Below are positions 9,980 to 21,235 of a stretch of DNA of 64,000 nt, piece after piece. Source of the DNA: Xiphydria camelus (lineage: Eukaryota; Arthropoda; Insecta; Hymenoptera; Xiphydriidae); assembly GCA_963678675.1 (NCBI GenBank), contig OY783192.1, positions 3,916,001-3,980,000 of the forward strand. Direction: 5' to 3'. The notes under the pieces were generated by a model. It was not told the DNA's origin and did not search any database. It saw only the letters and a program-made list of their open reading frames with translations. Each line of letters starts with the position of its first letter. The first letter of the stretch is position 1. The position numbers were made by a program, and so were the translations under genes.

Positions 9980-10395
9980 TTTCTGCGTCATTTCAACGCT
10001 TCGTCGTATAGTGGAATCTGTGAAATCCTTTGTGTTTTCACATATAGAACACGTTTCTGTTCTAATAACAATATTAGGTTGTGATAACAAAAGATCGAAT
10101 CGTTTCGTACCCCTTTGTAGATTTTCCATATTGTCTCCACGCTTCATCGTACCGTATAATCTGCGAAATCCTCCGTATTTTCGTGAACAGAATACGTTCC
10201 TCTTTAAACGATAATCCATCGCGATAATAAAAGATCGAATCGTTTCATACCCCTTTGTAGATTTCCTATATTGTCTCCACGCTTCATCGTATCGTATAAT
10301 CTGCGAAACCCTTCGTATTTTCGTGAATAGAACACGTTTCTCTTTAAACGATAATCTATCGCGATAATAAAAGATCGAATCGTTCATACTCCTTT
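9980..10395. repeat. 140-bp tandem repeat, three copies
   Basis: The phrase GATAA(C/T)AAAAGATCGAATCG recurs at 10083, 10223 and 10363, a period of exactly 140 bp. Units 2 and 3 share TATTGTCTCCACGCTTCATC and TCTTTAAACGATAAT; unit 1 (from about 9980) is more diverged and differs around 10045-10080. The period is not a multiple of three, so the repeat does not encode a repeating peptide. Confidence 0.8.
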
Positions 10396-11210
10396 ATAAA
10401 TATTAAATATTATAATTATAAATCAGGTCACTGCAGTTTTCTTTCATATTCCAACGACTACGTAAGATTTCAATTAAAAAGGGCCATTAGAGATTCCCCG
10501 CAGTCACGCGCGAATAGTCTCGGGGTTGAGCACCCGACAATAAGCAGAGTGACCCCGTTTAAAGAAAAGTTGGAGGAAAAGCACTCAGGAGTTACCCTCC
10601 CCGCGATGGCAAAAGGTGAGCGAGGAGCGGTATAATAGAACGTCGCTTATCGGAGCGTTCGACCTCGATCCCAATTTTCTCCCTCTCGGCGCTGCCCCGC
10701 TCGAAACGAAACGGGACGAAATACGGATTCGCGTTAGAGAGCGTGAGGGCGGCGGCGCGGGTGGGGTTGCCCCGCCGAGGTGCGCGATGCGCTCCGTGCG
10801 AGAGCGCGTATACTCGGCGGGGCCAAGCTCTTGTCGCTCGTACGTTTCCGCCGGCTCTCGTCGGAGGCGTTCTGGAACAACGCGTGTAATATCAAGAGGT
10901 ATAAATAATTTCCAACGCGAGCCACGAGCCCGCGGCTCGACCGAAGCTCATTCTCGCGTTATGACACGCCAGCGCCAGAGCGGCGTACCGGAGCCGACCC
11001 CGCGGGGGCGAGGGAGCCGGGCCCGCTGAGGTAGTTTACTGTAATACCAGAACAGCGCGGGGTAGCGCTCGTACCGCGGAATAATTATTGCGTGCGACCA
11101 AGTTCGCCCATTCAAAAACAGATTAGCGCATCCCTTCCGATTATGCTTGCCGAGGGACGCTGTTGCTGCTGCTGCTGCAGTGTACCGCGCGTGAATCTCG
11201 ACTGGATTCC
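10396..11210. other. GC-rich stretch without recognised gene
   Basis: CpG-rich, open in several frames on both strands, no domain motif. A short (CTG)n tract lies at about 11160-11180. Confidence 0.35.
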
Positions 11211-11395
11211 CGCGAGTCAAAATTTTACCCCTACTTTGATGCTTTGAATGCTCTATTCGGCTCATCAATGGTCTACTTAGCCTACAAGCTCCTATTTTGA
11301 AGCTGAGGTTAATGAAACGTTCACTGACGGATCATTATAGGCTCAACATAGGGTTTCAATACAATGAAAAATCGACCTACTATAAGCTTAACTAT
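11211..11395 (-). mobile_element. Family K element, internally deleted reverse copy
   Basis: On the minus strand this matches two parts of the 43551-44216 element: the first part (AGTAGGTCGATTTTTCATTG-like, then a stretch ending in GTGAACG-like sequence) and the inner AAAGTAGGGGTAAAATTTTG stretch. The sequence between them in the longer copy is missing. Confidence 0.55.
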
Positions 11396-11400
11396 TCTCT

Positions 11401-11912
11401 ATGGACCAAGAGTCCACTCGACCCAGGCTTCAATTTTGAAGCTGACTGTACTTCTTTTTTTTTGCAATGATAACTAGATCTTCGTCAGATCTCGGAATAA
11501 ACAGCTTCTGCTTAAAACTTATGCTACGAACCTTCTTCGGACTTCAGAAAAAATCGCTTTTAAAACGCGATAGAATTCTTTATTGCTTCAAAGTACCGTA
11601 TTTTATGAGAATCATCTGTAGACTTTATTAAGAAAAATTTTTAAATAAAGAAGCTATGAAACTTTTAGTTAAGCAACTTATTTCTCACGCATATACACAC
11701 ATTCACAATTGTTTTTGAATATTTCGTCATTTCATTTCTTACGTAGATACGGTGATCTGATATTCTACAATGTTCGAAGAATGTTTCATAATTTGTCGGT
11801 CTAAATTGGACGGCTGTCGTTCATGTGGCTATTATTTAAAAATCGATTGGGTCCATTTGACCTACGTGTGACCATCGTGGAACTGTACGGACGTATGACA
11901 ACAAAGGATTAA
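11401..11912 (+). repeat. Long dispersed repeat, copy 1
   Basis: About 500 bp in direct orientation to 29973-30450. Shared landmarks are TTCAATTTTGAAGCTGACTG, the run of T then GCAAT(G/C)ATAACTAGA, GTCGGTCTAAATTGGACGG-like sequence near 11800, ATTATTTAAAAATCG and the end GAACTGTAC(G/T)GACGT. Neither copy has an open frame. The ends are not inverted repeats, so it may be a non-LTR 3' region or a fragment of a longer element. Confidence 0.65.
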
Positions 11913-12174
11913 AAGAGTAAGTCTAACATTTTGACTCGGATTTACCCCGAGTGGTGGAACCTCGAGCGATTTGTTTATCTTCAGATAAAGTCGCTGAAAG
12001 GGGACACATTTTTTACTCGTTTTTTTTTTAACGTTTCTTTGCGTTAAAAGGAAAATTATTAGACTCTACGTAGAAGTATTGTATCTAAATGTCGATGAAA
12101 CGTTCTCGATAGGCCCTTACACGAAGTAAGCAGTAAACTAAGCGAAGACAAAGCGTTGTTGATGCGCATCCCTG

Positions 12175-12305
12175 CATTGAGAAAAATAACTAGGTTAAAA
12201 TGACAAAACGAAAGTGGTCAGTCACATGGAAGATCCATACTTTACCAAACGGTTTCGTTATCGTTTCCAAGATTTTGGTTTGATTAACCCAGACATTTTT
12301 CTTAG
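12175..12305 (+). mobile_element. Family A MITE, internally deleted (131 bp)
   Basis: Left end CATTGAGAAAAATAACTAGG plus the hallmark TTAAAATGACAAAACG, right end GACATTTTTCTTAGTA. The middle is shortened from about 265 to 131 bp, missing most of the TAGTTATTCTAACC repeats. Confidence 0.68.
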
Positions 12306-12574
12306 TATACAAAATATCAACGCGCCCATCTCTGATCGTTAGAACGTCGTTAGACGATGGTTAATCCATTGTCCGACGTAATCGAGCCCGCGTCAATTTG
12401 TTGATCCAAAACGAACTCCCACCCGCTCGCCCGCGATACTCTCACGCGTCGATGGTCCGTCGTCGCTTTCGTTAAGGGTGGGTAAATATTGGAAGTGGAA
12501 AAGGTCCGTAGGCGAACGGACGCGCGCGTGCCGCGCGGGCTTCCGGTCCGAATGCGAAGAATGCAGTACGAGAG
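12306..12574. other. No recognisable feature
   Basis: Mixed composition; GC-rich from about 12400, no supported gene. Confidence 0.3.
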
Positions 12575-12702
12575 GAATGAGAAAAATAATTAGGTTAAAA
12601 TGACAAAACACAGATAGTTAAACGTGTTTAGTTATTCTAACCTAAATACTGGTCAATTGAACCAAATATACAGTTATTCTACTCAAATTTTTAGTTATTC
12701 CG
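12575..12702 (+). mobile_element. Family A MITE, left half
   Basis: Starts AATGAGAAAAATAATTAGG with the hallmark TTAAAATGACAAAACACA and continues with family A internal phrases to about 12702, then diverges. A family A right half in the same orientation lies at 13735-13823, so the two may be halves of one copy separated by about 1 kb of later-inserted sequence, or independent truncated copies. Confidence 0.6.
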
Positions 12703-13734
12703 AAGGTCAACGATTCTCAAAATCCCGAAAATGGAGGGGCTTAACGACCATCTCTTCTTTACCATCATACAGCGGGAATGAAACTGACGGATGACAGAAA
12801 TAAAAACAATAAAAGAAATGGGATGTTGCCGCATCGCTTGAAGTCTAAATATTACGACTTGATCAACGAGATAACTAAATATAATAATTTCTGGGATTAA
12901 AAAACTGTATACATATTCATTAACATTTTCTACGCTGCTATTCAATTAGATAATGAATAGAAAATATATCTAGGTATATCATCGCTTGCGTCACTTTTTA
13001 TATTTTAGTAGGACAGACTATGTTTTGACTAATCTGACCTGATCCAATATCCTTAACCAATTTGCATCATTAGCGTATATATGCGCTCAATTTTCCTGGT
13101 CATTATCACCGGAGCATATATATATGCTCAACTTTCTTGTGCATAAATATAATAAAACAAAGTTTTGTGATAAAGGCCTTTTTTCATATTTCCTTATGAT
13201 GCAAATGGGTTAAGCGGGCTTGGAAGTCAGCAGAGAATTTTGATTTCTAGCCCTTTGGATCAAGATTTCCTCCAATCGCAAGAGTTTCATACAGTTCCAC
13301 ATTTTCTAACTAATGTTGTTTACGGAAAATTAACACTATGTTTGAAAAATTTGTTTCACCGGTTCCTCCGCAATGACTCATCCTCGCGAAGTGAAATTTT
13401 AATCGAAATATACAATATGTGCCATACTGCGTTTCCTAAAATAGAATCGGCTTAGGCTACGACTCAAATTAATAAAAATATTCTTATTACAACAACGTAG
13501 CCGCCGTCGTGTATCGAATTGTCCGCTCTAGCAGTAATTTTATTATTTTCCGATTTCGTTACCCTTGCATGGTGGTTATGATTCCAGAAAATAATCTCGG
13601 TCTCTTTATATATTAAAAGTGCTTTCACTCAATGATTTTCGTTCAAATTGCGGAGAAAGTAGCGAAACAAATTCTAGTTGCTCTTTCAGTTCCACATTTC
13701 CCGAGAAGGGAACCCTAGAAGTGGCCTAGACCCG
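12703..13734. other. AT-rich DNA between two family A halves
   Basis: No coding motif recognised. The repeated GCATATATATGCTCAA-type phrase (around 13075-13135) is a short local direct repeat. If the flanking family A halves belong together, this segment is the inserted or duplicated material, but I could not find terminal inverted repeats at its edges. Confidence 0.35.
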
Positions 13735-13823
13735 CTTATTAACCAAACACAGACGGAGGATCCGTATTTCACCGGACAGTTTGATCTTGGTTAAACTGAC
13801 CAAGTTATTTTTCTCACTCTGTG
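13735..13823 (+). mobile_element. Family A MITE, right half
   Basis: Carries the family's right-hand phrases (ACGGAGGATCCGTATTTCAC, then AACTGACCAAGTTATTTTTC and a CTCACTCTG end). There is no left terminus within 200 bp. Confidence 0.6.
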
Positions 13824-16800
13824 AAGAAAAACGAATAAGCGCGCGAGTTTCGCAATGTCACGTACCATCATTCCAGGCGACGCAACGGTGTGTGTGGTGA
13901 GGTAGACAGAGGCTTTCTCCTCACAGAGGGGTCTCCCACGCCGGGGGCCCTAGCGGAGGGGGGGCCACCATCCCCCTCACCAACCACCTTCTTCGGTCAC
14001 TGACTACGTCCCCGCCACACTCAGCGCACCGTTTTCACTCGGTTCCCGAAGAGCGTATCGCGTTATGACATCAAACGACGAAGAGCCGTTCGGATCCGAG
14101 AAGTTGCTCAGCGAAACTTGAAGGTCATTTTGTTCGGGGACAAATTTTCACGGGTCGAAAAACTCTGTACACAGTCCGTCGAACTTCTCGCGAACTGCCA
14201 CTGTAAACCCTCGCGCTCCTCGTCACCGCTGGCGCTCGGCGCGCGCTTCACTCTTGCGGCGGCGCGGCTCTTTTCAGCGGAACTCAGAGGTCATTTTTCG
14301 GAGGAGCTCTCCCCCGCGCGAATTAAATCGAGGCGATCGTTCCGCACGCGCCACGAGCACGCACCACCCCACCAGTCCCGACGGTCTCGACACACCGGCG
14401 GCGCGTTCACCACGCACGCGGTCACACTTAACTCGCGCTTGCGCTTCCTTCGATTCTCACTCGCGCTCAACGCGCTTTTCTCGGACGAGGCCGGGAGCTG
14501 GCAACGCTGCTGGCGGCGAGCAGCACGAGCGATCGCACTCCCTTTCTCGCCGTTATTGTTGTCGCCGATCCGGTTCTCCGTCGAAACGGACGTTGCGATT
14601 GGTATTTCGCTAACGGCACAGCTCAACGTCGCGCCGCGGTCGAACGACGGTCCCGCGCGAGGGCCGAGGCGACAACGTCTCGTCGCGGTACGCGAGCTTT
14701 CCGGAAGTAGTAGTAGGGACGCGAGCGCGTTCGCGGTCACAGAGCCGATGAGCGCTCTCCGCGGTGCAGAAGCGGTTAATTGGTTCTCTTTTCCCTTCCT
14801 GTCATTCGAAAGGCACTTTCTCCCTCCGAGGATTTCATTTTCGCGCCGCAGGCCGTTCCCGAAATGCCTCGGACACCGTCGGAAGCGGAGGCCGTAGTCT
14901 CGCGACTCTTGACTCGAGGTTTTTCAATTTCAACCGATGCGAGCGACTGATACGCCGGGGCCGTTTAACGCGTCGATAACACCAACTCTCGACGCGACGC
15001 GCGAGCTCTTCGGACTTTCCTGAACCGTGCGTCACCGCGAAACGTGTTTACAGAAACACGCGCTCGGATCTGCCGCCGCTGCACGAGACGTTAGAGCTGG
15101 AGAATTCGTACTCGCGCGCGTTGACACGTTGCACCGCCACACTGCACGATTCGTGGCGGAAGACGTCACGTGGCGCGCGTGCGATCGCGATCCATTCCAA
15201 ATCTCCCCGGGCGACGCACGTCTTTTCTCGACAGTCGACGCAGAGAACGCACGGGTAATCCTTTTCCGACTTCAACCGACCTTCGCGCTGCTATCGACAC
15301 GCGCAACAGCGGCTTCGTCGCACAGTTCCGCGCGGTCTCTCACTTCACGTTATTCTGCCTTCTCGGTCCCTCGTTTCTTTCAACGGCGACTCGATGAATT
15401 CCCACTCAACTTCCACTCGCAAAACGTCAACAGGTGGTTGGTTTGACGCTGTACTTCACGCACTCGCGCGGTAACTCGGAAGACGTTGTTCGAAATCCAG
15501 CTGCAAGTTCAACGCGTTCACAGTTTCGAGCGTGACGCGCGAACCGATGACGTCACGCGCGCGTCCAACGACCGACGTCTTCCGCGCCCGGTCAGCTGAG
15601 CGGTGCTCCGTCACACGCGGGGGACTGCGGCCCAGGTGTGCCGTCGCGACAACCGCACAAGCGGTGTCTCGTCGTATCGGCTCGGTACGCCGCGTGGTAG
15701 AGAGAGCGACCGGTCGTTCTCGCGCGCTCGGTGGAAGCGCGAAAACGCTAACCGTACCGCGGCAGACGGGAGCACTGAGAGAGGTGGCTCTCGACCGACG
15801 TCTCAACTGCGGTTCATAGATCCCGATACACTGGGCGGACACGGACCAATAACATTTTGCTCGCGGGCGGGCAGGGGGGGTGCGAGCGCGTTGTACACAC
15901 AGGCGCCGCGCGCGCGAGACAGTCAACTATTTCTGTCGAAGAGGCGCTCTTGGAAAGGCGCGTATTTAGAGACGCCGCCGTGGCTCACGTTGCCTTTGTT
16001 TATAATACTCGAATTAACTTTCCCTACACGCGCCAGGGTTCATAGCATCGGCGCACTTGGACGTTGCAATTCGTCGTCGTCGTCGTCGATCTTCCTGCGT
16101 CGAGATTCCTCGAGGTCCGGTCGAGTGCGAGCGAGAGTCGGACCGACCGTAGCGCGCGAGAAGTGCAGGTCGAGTACGAACTCGACAGCGTTGCGCGTCC
16201 GTCGACGTCGTCGATTTCCTGTACTACGACAACTACAGAACTCTTTCGGGGGAAATCGTTTTCGAAAGTGATTCTTCTTCGACCGAGACGAGAAGTGTCG
16301 TTTCTCGCGTTCCCGTTCTCCGTGACTCGTCGAGAGAGAGAGAGAAAGAGAGAGAACTCGCCAGCGTGCTCGCCCTGTCGAAGTCCGCGAGCGATTGACT
16401 CCCGCGCGTCCCGGCTCGCGGCCGTGGCACGCGTGAGGGGCGACGGGGAGGGGGGTCCCGCGGGAGAAGGAGGCGAAGTGGGGGCGAGACGACGCGGAGG
16501 AAGGAGGGGAATGGCGCGTGCCACTACACGCTAGCAGGTGGAGTGCGCGTGCCCGGAGAAATCTTCGCTCCGGACTCCCAAAGCCGATGTCCACTGACCG
16601 CTTCGCGAATGTGCCCCGACCACTCACTGCTCCCTCTTCTCGTTTCGTCGCGTTTGTTTCTTGGGCGAGCCACGCGCGCGCTTCTTCCTGCTTGTCACTG
16701 ATTTCGAGCGTTGAATCGTTTTTACTTCGATTCGTCCTTCCGCACTTCGCGCATAGGCGCGTATACGTCGCTTCCTTCCGCACGATCCGCCGCTGTCGGT

Positions 16801-18180
16801 GATCGTCAAAGGGACTCTTCGAGTCTGTGCTTCTTTCTGGCGACCGAGAGTTGCTGTCCTCCTCGCGGTTTTTCGCTCCGCTTTCCTCTATCCCGCTCCG
16901 AGCCGCGCACTCTCGCCGCAGAGTTGCGGAGCGTTGAAATATCTTTTTCTCCGTAGCATAGTTTATTTCTTTTTTTTTTAACGGAGAAACGTAGACGTTA
17001 CGCGGAGGCGTTTCACTCTTCGCGCTGACCGCTTCAGGTAACCATCGAGGCCCCGGTTGGTCACGGAGATTAAATCTCAATAACACCGGAGCAATTCTGA
17101 TCTCGCATCGTTAGAGAATGAGTCTCGGGTCGACAGTGTCGGGAGGCTTTCGCGACTTTATCGTCGAGACGTTTCTTTCCAGGAGATTCCTCTCCTTTTT
17201 GATTTACGGATGCTTTGAAAAGTTGATTGGAGATTTCGCGGGGTAGAGTGAAAGTGTCCCGACATTGGCACGATTTATCGTACGATATATTACGATCATG
17301 GCTTGATAAGAACCGCGAATGAGAGTCCGATGACGATAACTCTACGGTGATCTCTCTGCGCATAGCGTTGACTTTCGACGATATATATATAAGTATGAAT
17401 TGCAATGTGTATACGTGAAAAGTACTGGTGTATGAAGAAATGCGAACGATGAAACAATTAAAATCACTTTTTCGATCAATTAATAAAAACGACGAAGTTC
17501 TTCGAGTCTTTTATAATTTACGATATTATCTTCCTCCTTCAAGAATTCCTTTATTCAATCTCCCCTTTCTAATCATGGCGACCTGCATAGCGAATATACA
17601 AGACGGACAGTCGATTTCGGAAAGTAGCATCTCGACAGTTACATATCGACGTTCTCGTTCCAAGTGGCGTACGTTACGCAACGAAGGGATCCTCAAAATG
17701 TCAAACGTCGAGGCACACTTCCACCTTCCCTCCGCGCCAAGTCCCGAGAGAGAGAGAAAACTACGCCCACGACCTTGCTCAGCGAAGAACGCTAACTTGT
17801 TGCCACGCGAAACGAGCGTTAAGTATCGCAAGCGTGTGGCTTATCAGCTGTCACGCGGCGCACGTGGTTGCAAGCGGCTGCGAGAACGCGAAGCAACACC
17901 ATCCCAACTCCACGATCCCGACACTCCGAAGAGTCGCCAGCCACTGATTCGACAGCGCTCGGCTCGACTCGCATCGGCTCCGCTCGAATCGACTCCTCCG
18001 CACTCGTCTCGCCTCGACGCAAGCCGATTCGGCTCAACTCGGCTTGACTCGGCTCGGCTCGACCCGACTCGACACGACGCTGTGCTACTCACTCGACGAA
18101 GGCCGATAGCCGTCGCCTGCCTCCCCCGCGAGTGTGGCTTCGATTCTAACCCACCCTGACGCCGTGCTATACGGCGCATA
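13824..18180. other. CpG-rich block, possible promoter/5' UTR region, no gene supported
   Basis: More than 4 kb with very frequent CG dinucleotides, including (GA)n at 16331-16354. Long open frames occur on both strands over the same bases (for example 14118-14897 on plus, 16040-17086 on minus), all rich in Arg, Ser, Pro and Thr with no recognisable domain. That pattern is expected from a lack of AT-rich stop codons. The block could hold promoters or untranslated exons, but no splice-supported coding exon was identified. Confidence 0.4.
17958..18080. repeat. Degenerate CGGCTCGACT minisatellite
   Basis: Short imperfect tandem phrases of the form CGGCTCGACT and CGACTCG recur for about 120 bp. 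It produces a spurious Arg/Ser/Leu-rich open frame. Confidence 0.6.
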
Positions 18181-18288
18181 TAATACAATGGTCACACGGA
18201 GAAAAAGGAACTGCACGAATTATAATTTGACTACCTATAGCATAAACTACGATTCCACCCAGGAAATTTTGCAGAAGTACACAGTGAT

Positions 18289-18350
18289 TACACTGTTAGA
18301 AATTTATGTTTTGAATTTACAAATTATGTTGGAAGTTTTTAACAAACACA
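18289..18350. mobile_element. Partial MITE end, similar to 49838 element
   Basis: Starts TA-CACTGTTAGAAATT and contains AATTTACAAATTATGTTGGAAG and TTTTTAACAAAC, resembling the ends of the 49838-50499 element (CACTGTTAGAAATTGTTAAA). A possible further MITE end, CACACGGAGAAAAAGG, lies at 18194. Only fragments are recognised. Confidence 0.35.
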
Positions 18351-20190
18351 AAACTGGTGAAATTACTAACGATTTGATGCAAAAACAAAAATTCCATAAG
18401 GAATGTATAAGAAAATCACGAGAGATAAATATTGAGAATCATAATAAGATCTGGAAAAAAAACTTTCATTCCTCGATATATCGTCGTTTCCAGTAGCTGC
18501 GAAATGTGCCAACGACGATATACCGTTGCACATCCAATAGCGCTTTACTATTCGCATTGCGAGAAAACTCAAAATAAATATTGAAAACTATTGGCATTAC
18601 ATTATTCTTCCCTTTTTCCGTAATACGTAGCTTTTTGAATTATGTAAATATCATTCTTAGTTTGGTTTTTATGCATCTTTTCCCAAATTCGCCCAATTCG
18701 TCCGGTTATTTTCGCACAGGTACCCGTTTTTCGTCCGGCACTAAAAGGGTTAACAAATTTCTTATTTTCCTCTACTTTCTTTCCTTTTCACGTAAGAACG
18801 TACAGAAACACATATATAGGCTACATTTTGGAATAAACAAAATAGTTTAGGTAATTACTAAGTATTTAAAACTTTGAATTAAAGTTTATGTACGAAAATT
18901 TAAGGTTTTTTAAGTCGTCAGTTCTCAGCTGCCAAAACACACTCAGTTGTAATCTTGTAAATAGAAATGTGTTCTCAGTACGAATTCTTGAAAATCAGCT
19001 CGAATCTCAGCGCTACTGAATGAAACTAAAAATTGCTAGTTTTTTTTGGATGTACCTATACTTAGTCCCGATGCTTGTCGCAGCTCGTGGCGCAACGCCT
19101 ATACTAGCCGTGCCAGACGAAGGAGGACCATCCACGGTGCGCTACAGTGCGAACGTGATATGGTATTCCGGCTCTAGGTCATCGCACGTGTGTACTAGCT
19201 GCGAGCGCGACGCACGCGGGCGCTTCTTGTACCTACGTTCGCGTCGTTCGCTTCCCCCTTCTCGGAGACGGCGCACGGCACGCGTGCGGCTTTCTCGTCG
19301 GTGCGCGCGCACGCGAGGAATCGCATTGTATTCCGCGCGTCGACCGCGGAGGATTACGCGACGGTGACTGAAAAAGGCGAACAACACCGCTGCAACGACT
19401 GCAGCGGAGCAGCAGCGCGGCTGTTGAGTCGTACGCGGAGAGAGAAAGTGCGAGACGATTGTGGAAGACTTTACGACGTCTCGTCTGGAAGAGAGTATAC
19501 GCGTCGCGCGTACGCGGATTATTCATCGCGGAACGATTAGGCGCCTTTGCGTTTCAGGATTCTCTGCGGGCGACCCTCCGTGAGTTATATTCCCCCCTTT
19601 ATCATCTTATCACCCCTTTCCCGTGCCAATCCGGTTACGAGGCAACCGTGGAAGACAAACCTTATCATCAGGAAATTCCCGTACTTCGCTTGCTTTCACG
19701 AACGGAGATAAGATCAGCGCGAATGAACGTTTGAGATCGACGTACATCGACACCTCACTCGATATTCTCTCGTAACGCGTTTACGTGGGATAAAAGCACG
19801 GCCGATCAGCGCGCCACCAGTGGCGCCGCCGCGCCAACGCGAGACACCTAACCCTCCGATTATCCCTCCTCTTAGCAGGTATAGTTGACTGGACGGCGAG
19901 GGGTCGTGAGCGCGATCTAAAGCCTCCCGCCGTGTGGTGATGGTCGGAGTATGCCGGGGCTCGCGAGCTTGCACACGCGCGTTTGCGTCGCGTTGAGAGC
20001 GCTCTCCTACACCTTCATCAACACTCTGCCATTGCGTCATCATGGTTTCACGGTGCGTCGGAATTCGGGGGATAACGCGCGCGCGCGCGGGGGACGAGCC
20101 CTCTCGCCAGCGACGCATTCGTATATCGTTGCTTATACTTACTACAAATCCGCCAGTGGCTCTCAAGTGCGCAGTGGTATATGTGATGCG
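18351..20190. other. AT-rich then CpG-rich DNA, no gene supported
   Basis: 18350-19020 is AT-rich with nothing recognisable. 19080-20180 is CpG-rich with frames open on both strands. No motif-bearing ORF, tRNA or repeat copy. Confidence 0.35.
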
Positions 20191-20192
20191 TG

Positions 20193-20993
20193 CACTGAGA
20201 GAAATGTTTAGGTTCGAGAGAAATTACACTGTTAAAGAGATGTTTTGAAATTTGAAATACAAAAAGTTGTGTGAATTTTAAGAACTACAGTATTGAAACT
20301 TCCTCATATGAAATTGTTTGAAAATTAATATCTGTGTGTTGTATAACTCAAACAAATATTTGAATTTTGAGTTGAAATTAATTTTCAAATGCATGTATGA
20401 ACTTTGTAGTGTGAAATTGTATTTTCAAATAAATGTATTAAATTTAAGAACTAGCTTTTGAAGTTTTAAGCTCCGTATTAAAGATTTACCATTTACGGTT
20501 ATGAAATTGAATAACAGCTCTTGAAAATTCATATGCGAGTCGCTAAATTCGTTGCGTAGAAGTATTTATATATATCTATTTGCAAGCATGACAAATGAAA
20601 ACTGTCCGTATTTCAATTTTCAAAATATTTTGTTATGCAATTTTACATCATATTTGAAATTTAAGAACACTTGGTTTTGGAATTTCATACACTTCTACGT
20701 GTAATTTTTTAACAGTGTTATTATTATAACAGCACAGTATCGCTCTAATAACTATACTTTAAGGCTAAGCAATAGGTTAACTAGACAGTATAGGTAATAT
20801 ACATAGCTACGTACCTATAGGTACTAAATATGACAAAAGAAACACGCAATGCTGAAATGATTATACGTATAGTTAAAATAGCTATTTATTCTGGTAAAAT
20901 AGGAATAAGTACTGCTAAGACAAACAGAAACGTATTCTTATATGAATAAACTACTAGCATTTTGCCGTATAATCTATAAAATTTCTCTCAATG
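20193..20993. mobile_element. Outer MITE interrupted by a second element
   Basis: Left end CACTGAGAGAAATGTTTAGG and right end AAAATTTCTCTCAATG, followed by TA at 20994-20995. Removing the inner element (20227-20718) leaves about 300 bp rich in short ACTATA-type phrases. Non-coding. Confidence 0.5.
20227..20718. mobile_element. Inner MITE nested in 20193-20993
   Basis: Ends CACTGTTAAAGAGATGTTTT and (right) GTGTAATTTTTTAACAGTG, flanked by TA on the left (20225-20226) and TA one base beyond the right tip. The interior repeatedly contains TTTGAAATTTGAAAT and TTTTCAAATG-like palindromic phrases. It lies only about 35 bp inside the left end of the outer element. Confidence 0.6.
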
Positions 20994-20997
20994 TATA

Positions 20998-21235
20998 CTG
21001 AGAAAGATAACCTGATCAATTTAACAAAAATTTTGGAGATCATGATCAAACTGTTTAACGAAGTATGGATCCTCCACTCGTTTGGTTAAATTGACAATGT
21101 TCTGGTTAGAATAACTAGACATATAGTTAGAATAACTAAATATCTGGTCCAATTGACTAGTATTTTGACTAGAATAACTAAATTCATTTAACCAGATGCA
21201 TTTTGTCATTTTAATCAAGTTATTTTTCTCATTGT
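20998..21235 (-). mobile_element. Family A MITE, reverse orientation
   Basis: Left end CTGAGAAAGATAACCTGATC, right end TTTTGTCATTTTAATCAAGT then TATTTTTCTCATTG. Read on the minus strand it has the family A hallmark GATTAAAATGACAAAATGCA near its start. It is separated from the preceding MITE only by the four bases TATA. Confidence 0.7.

Noticed and set aside
9666..10214. 182-codon open frame
   Set aside because: Its C-terminal third is the 140-bp tandem repeat, whose period breaks the frame in later units.
14118..14897. 259-codon open frame in GC-rich DNA
   Set aside because: The opposite strand and other frames are also open over the same bases; the translation is Arg/Ser/Pro-rich without any domain, so it reflects lack of AT-rich stops.
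16040..17086. 348-codon open frame on the minus strand
   Set aside because: Overlapped by several open frames on plus, low-complexity Arg/Ser/Asp runs, no recognisable motif or splice context.
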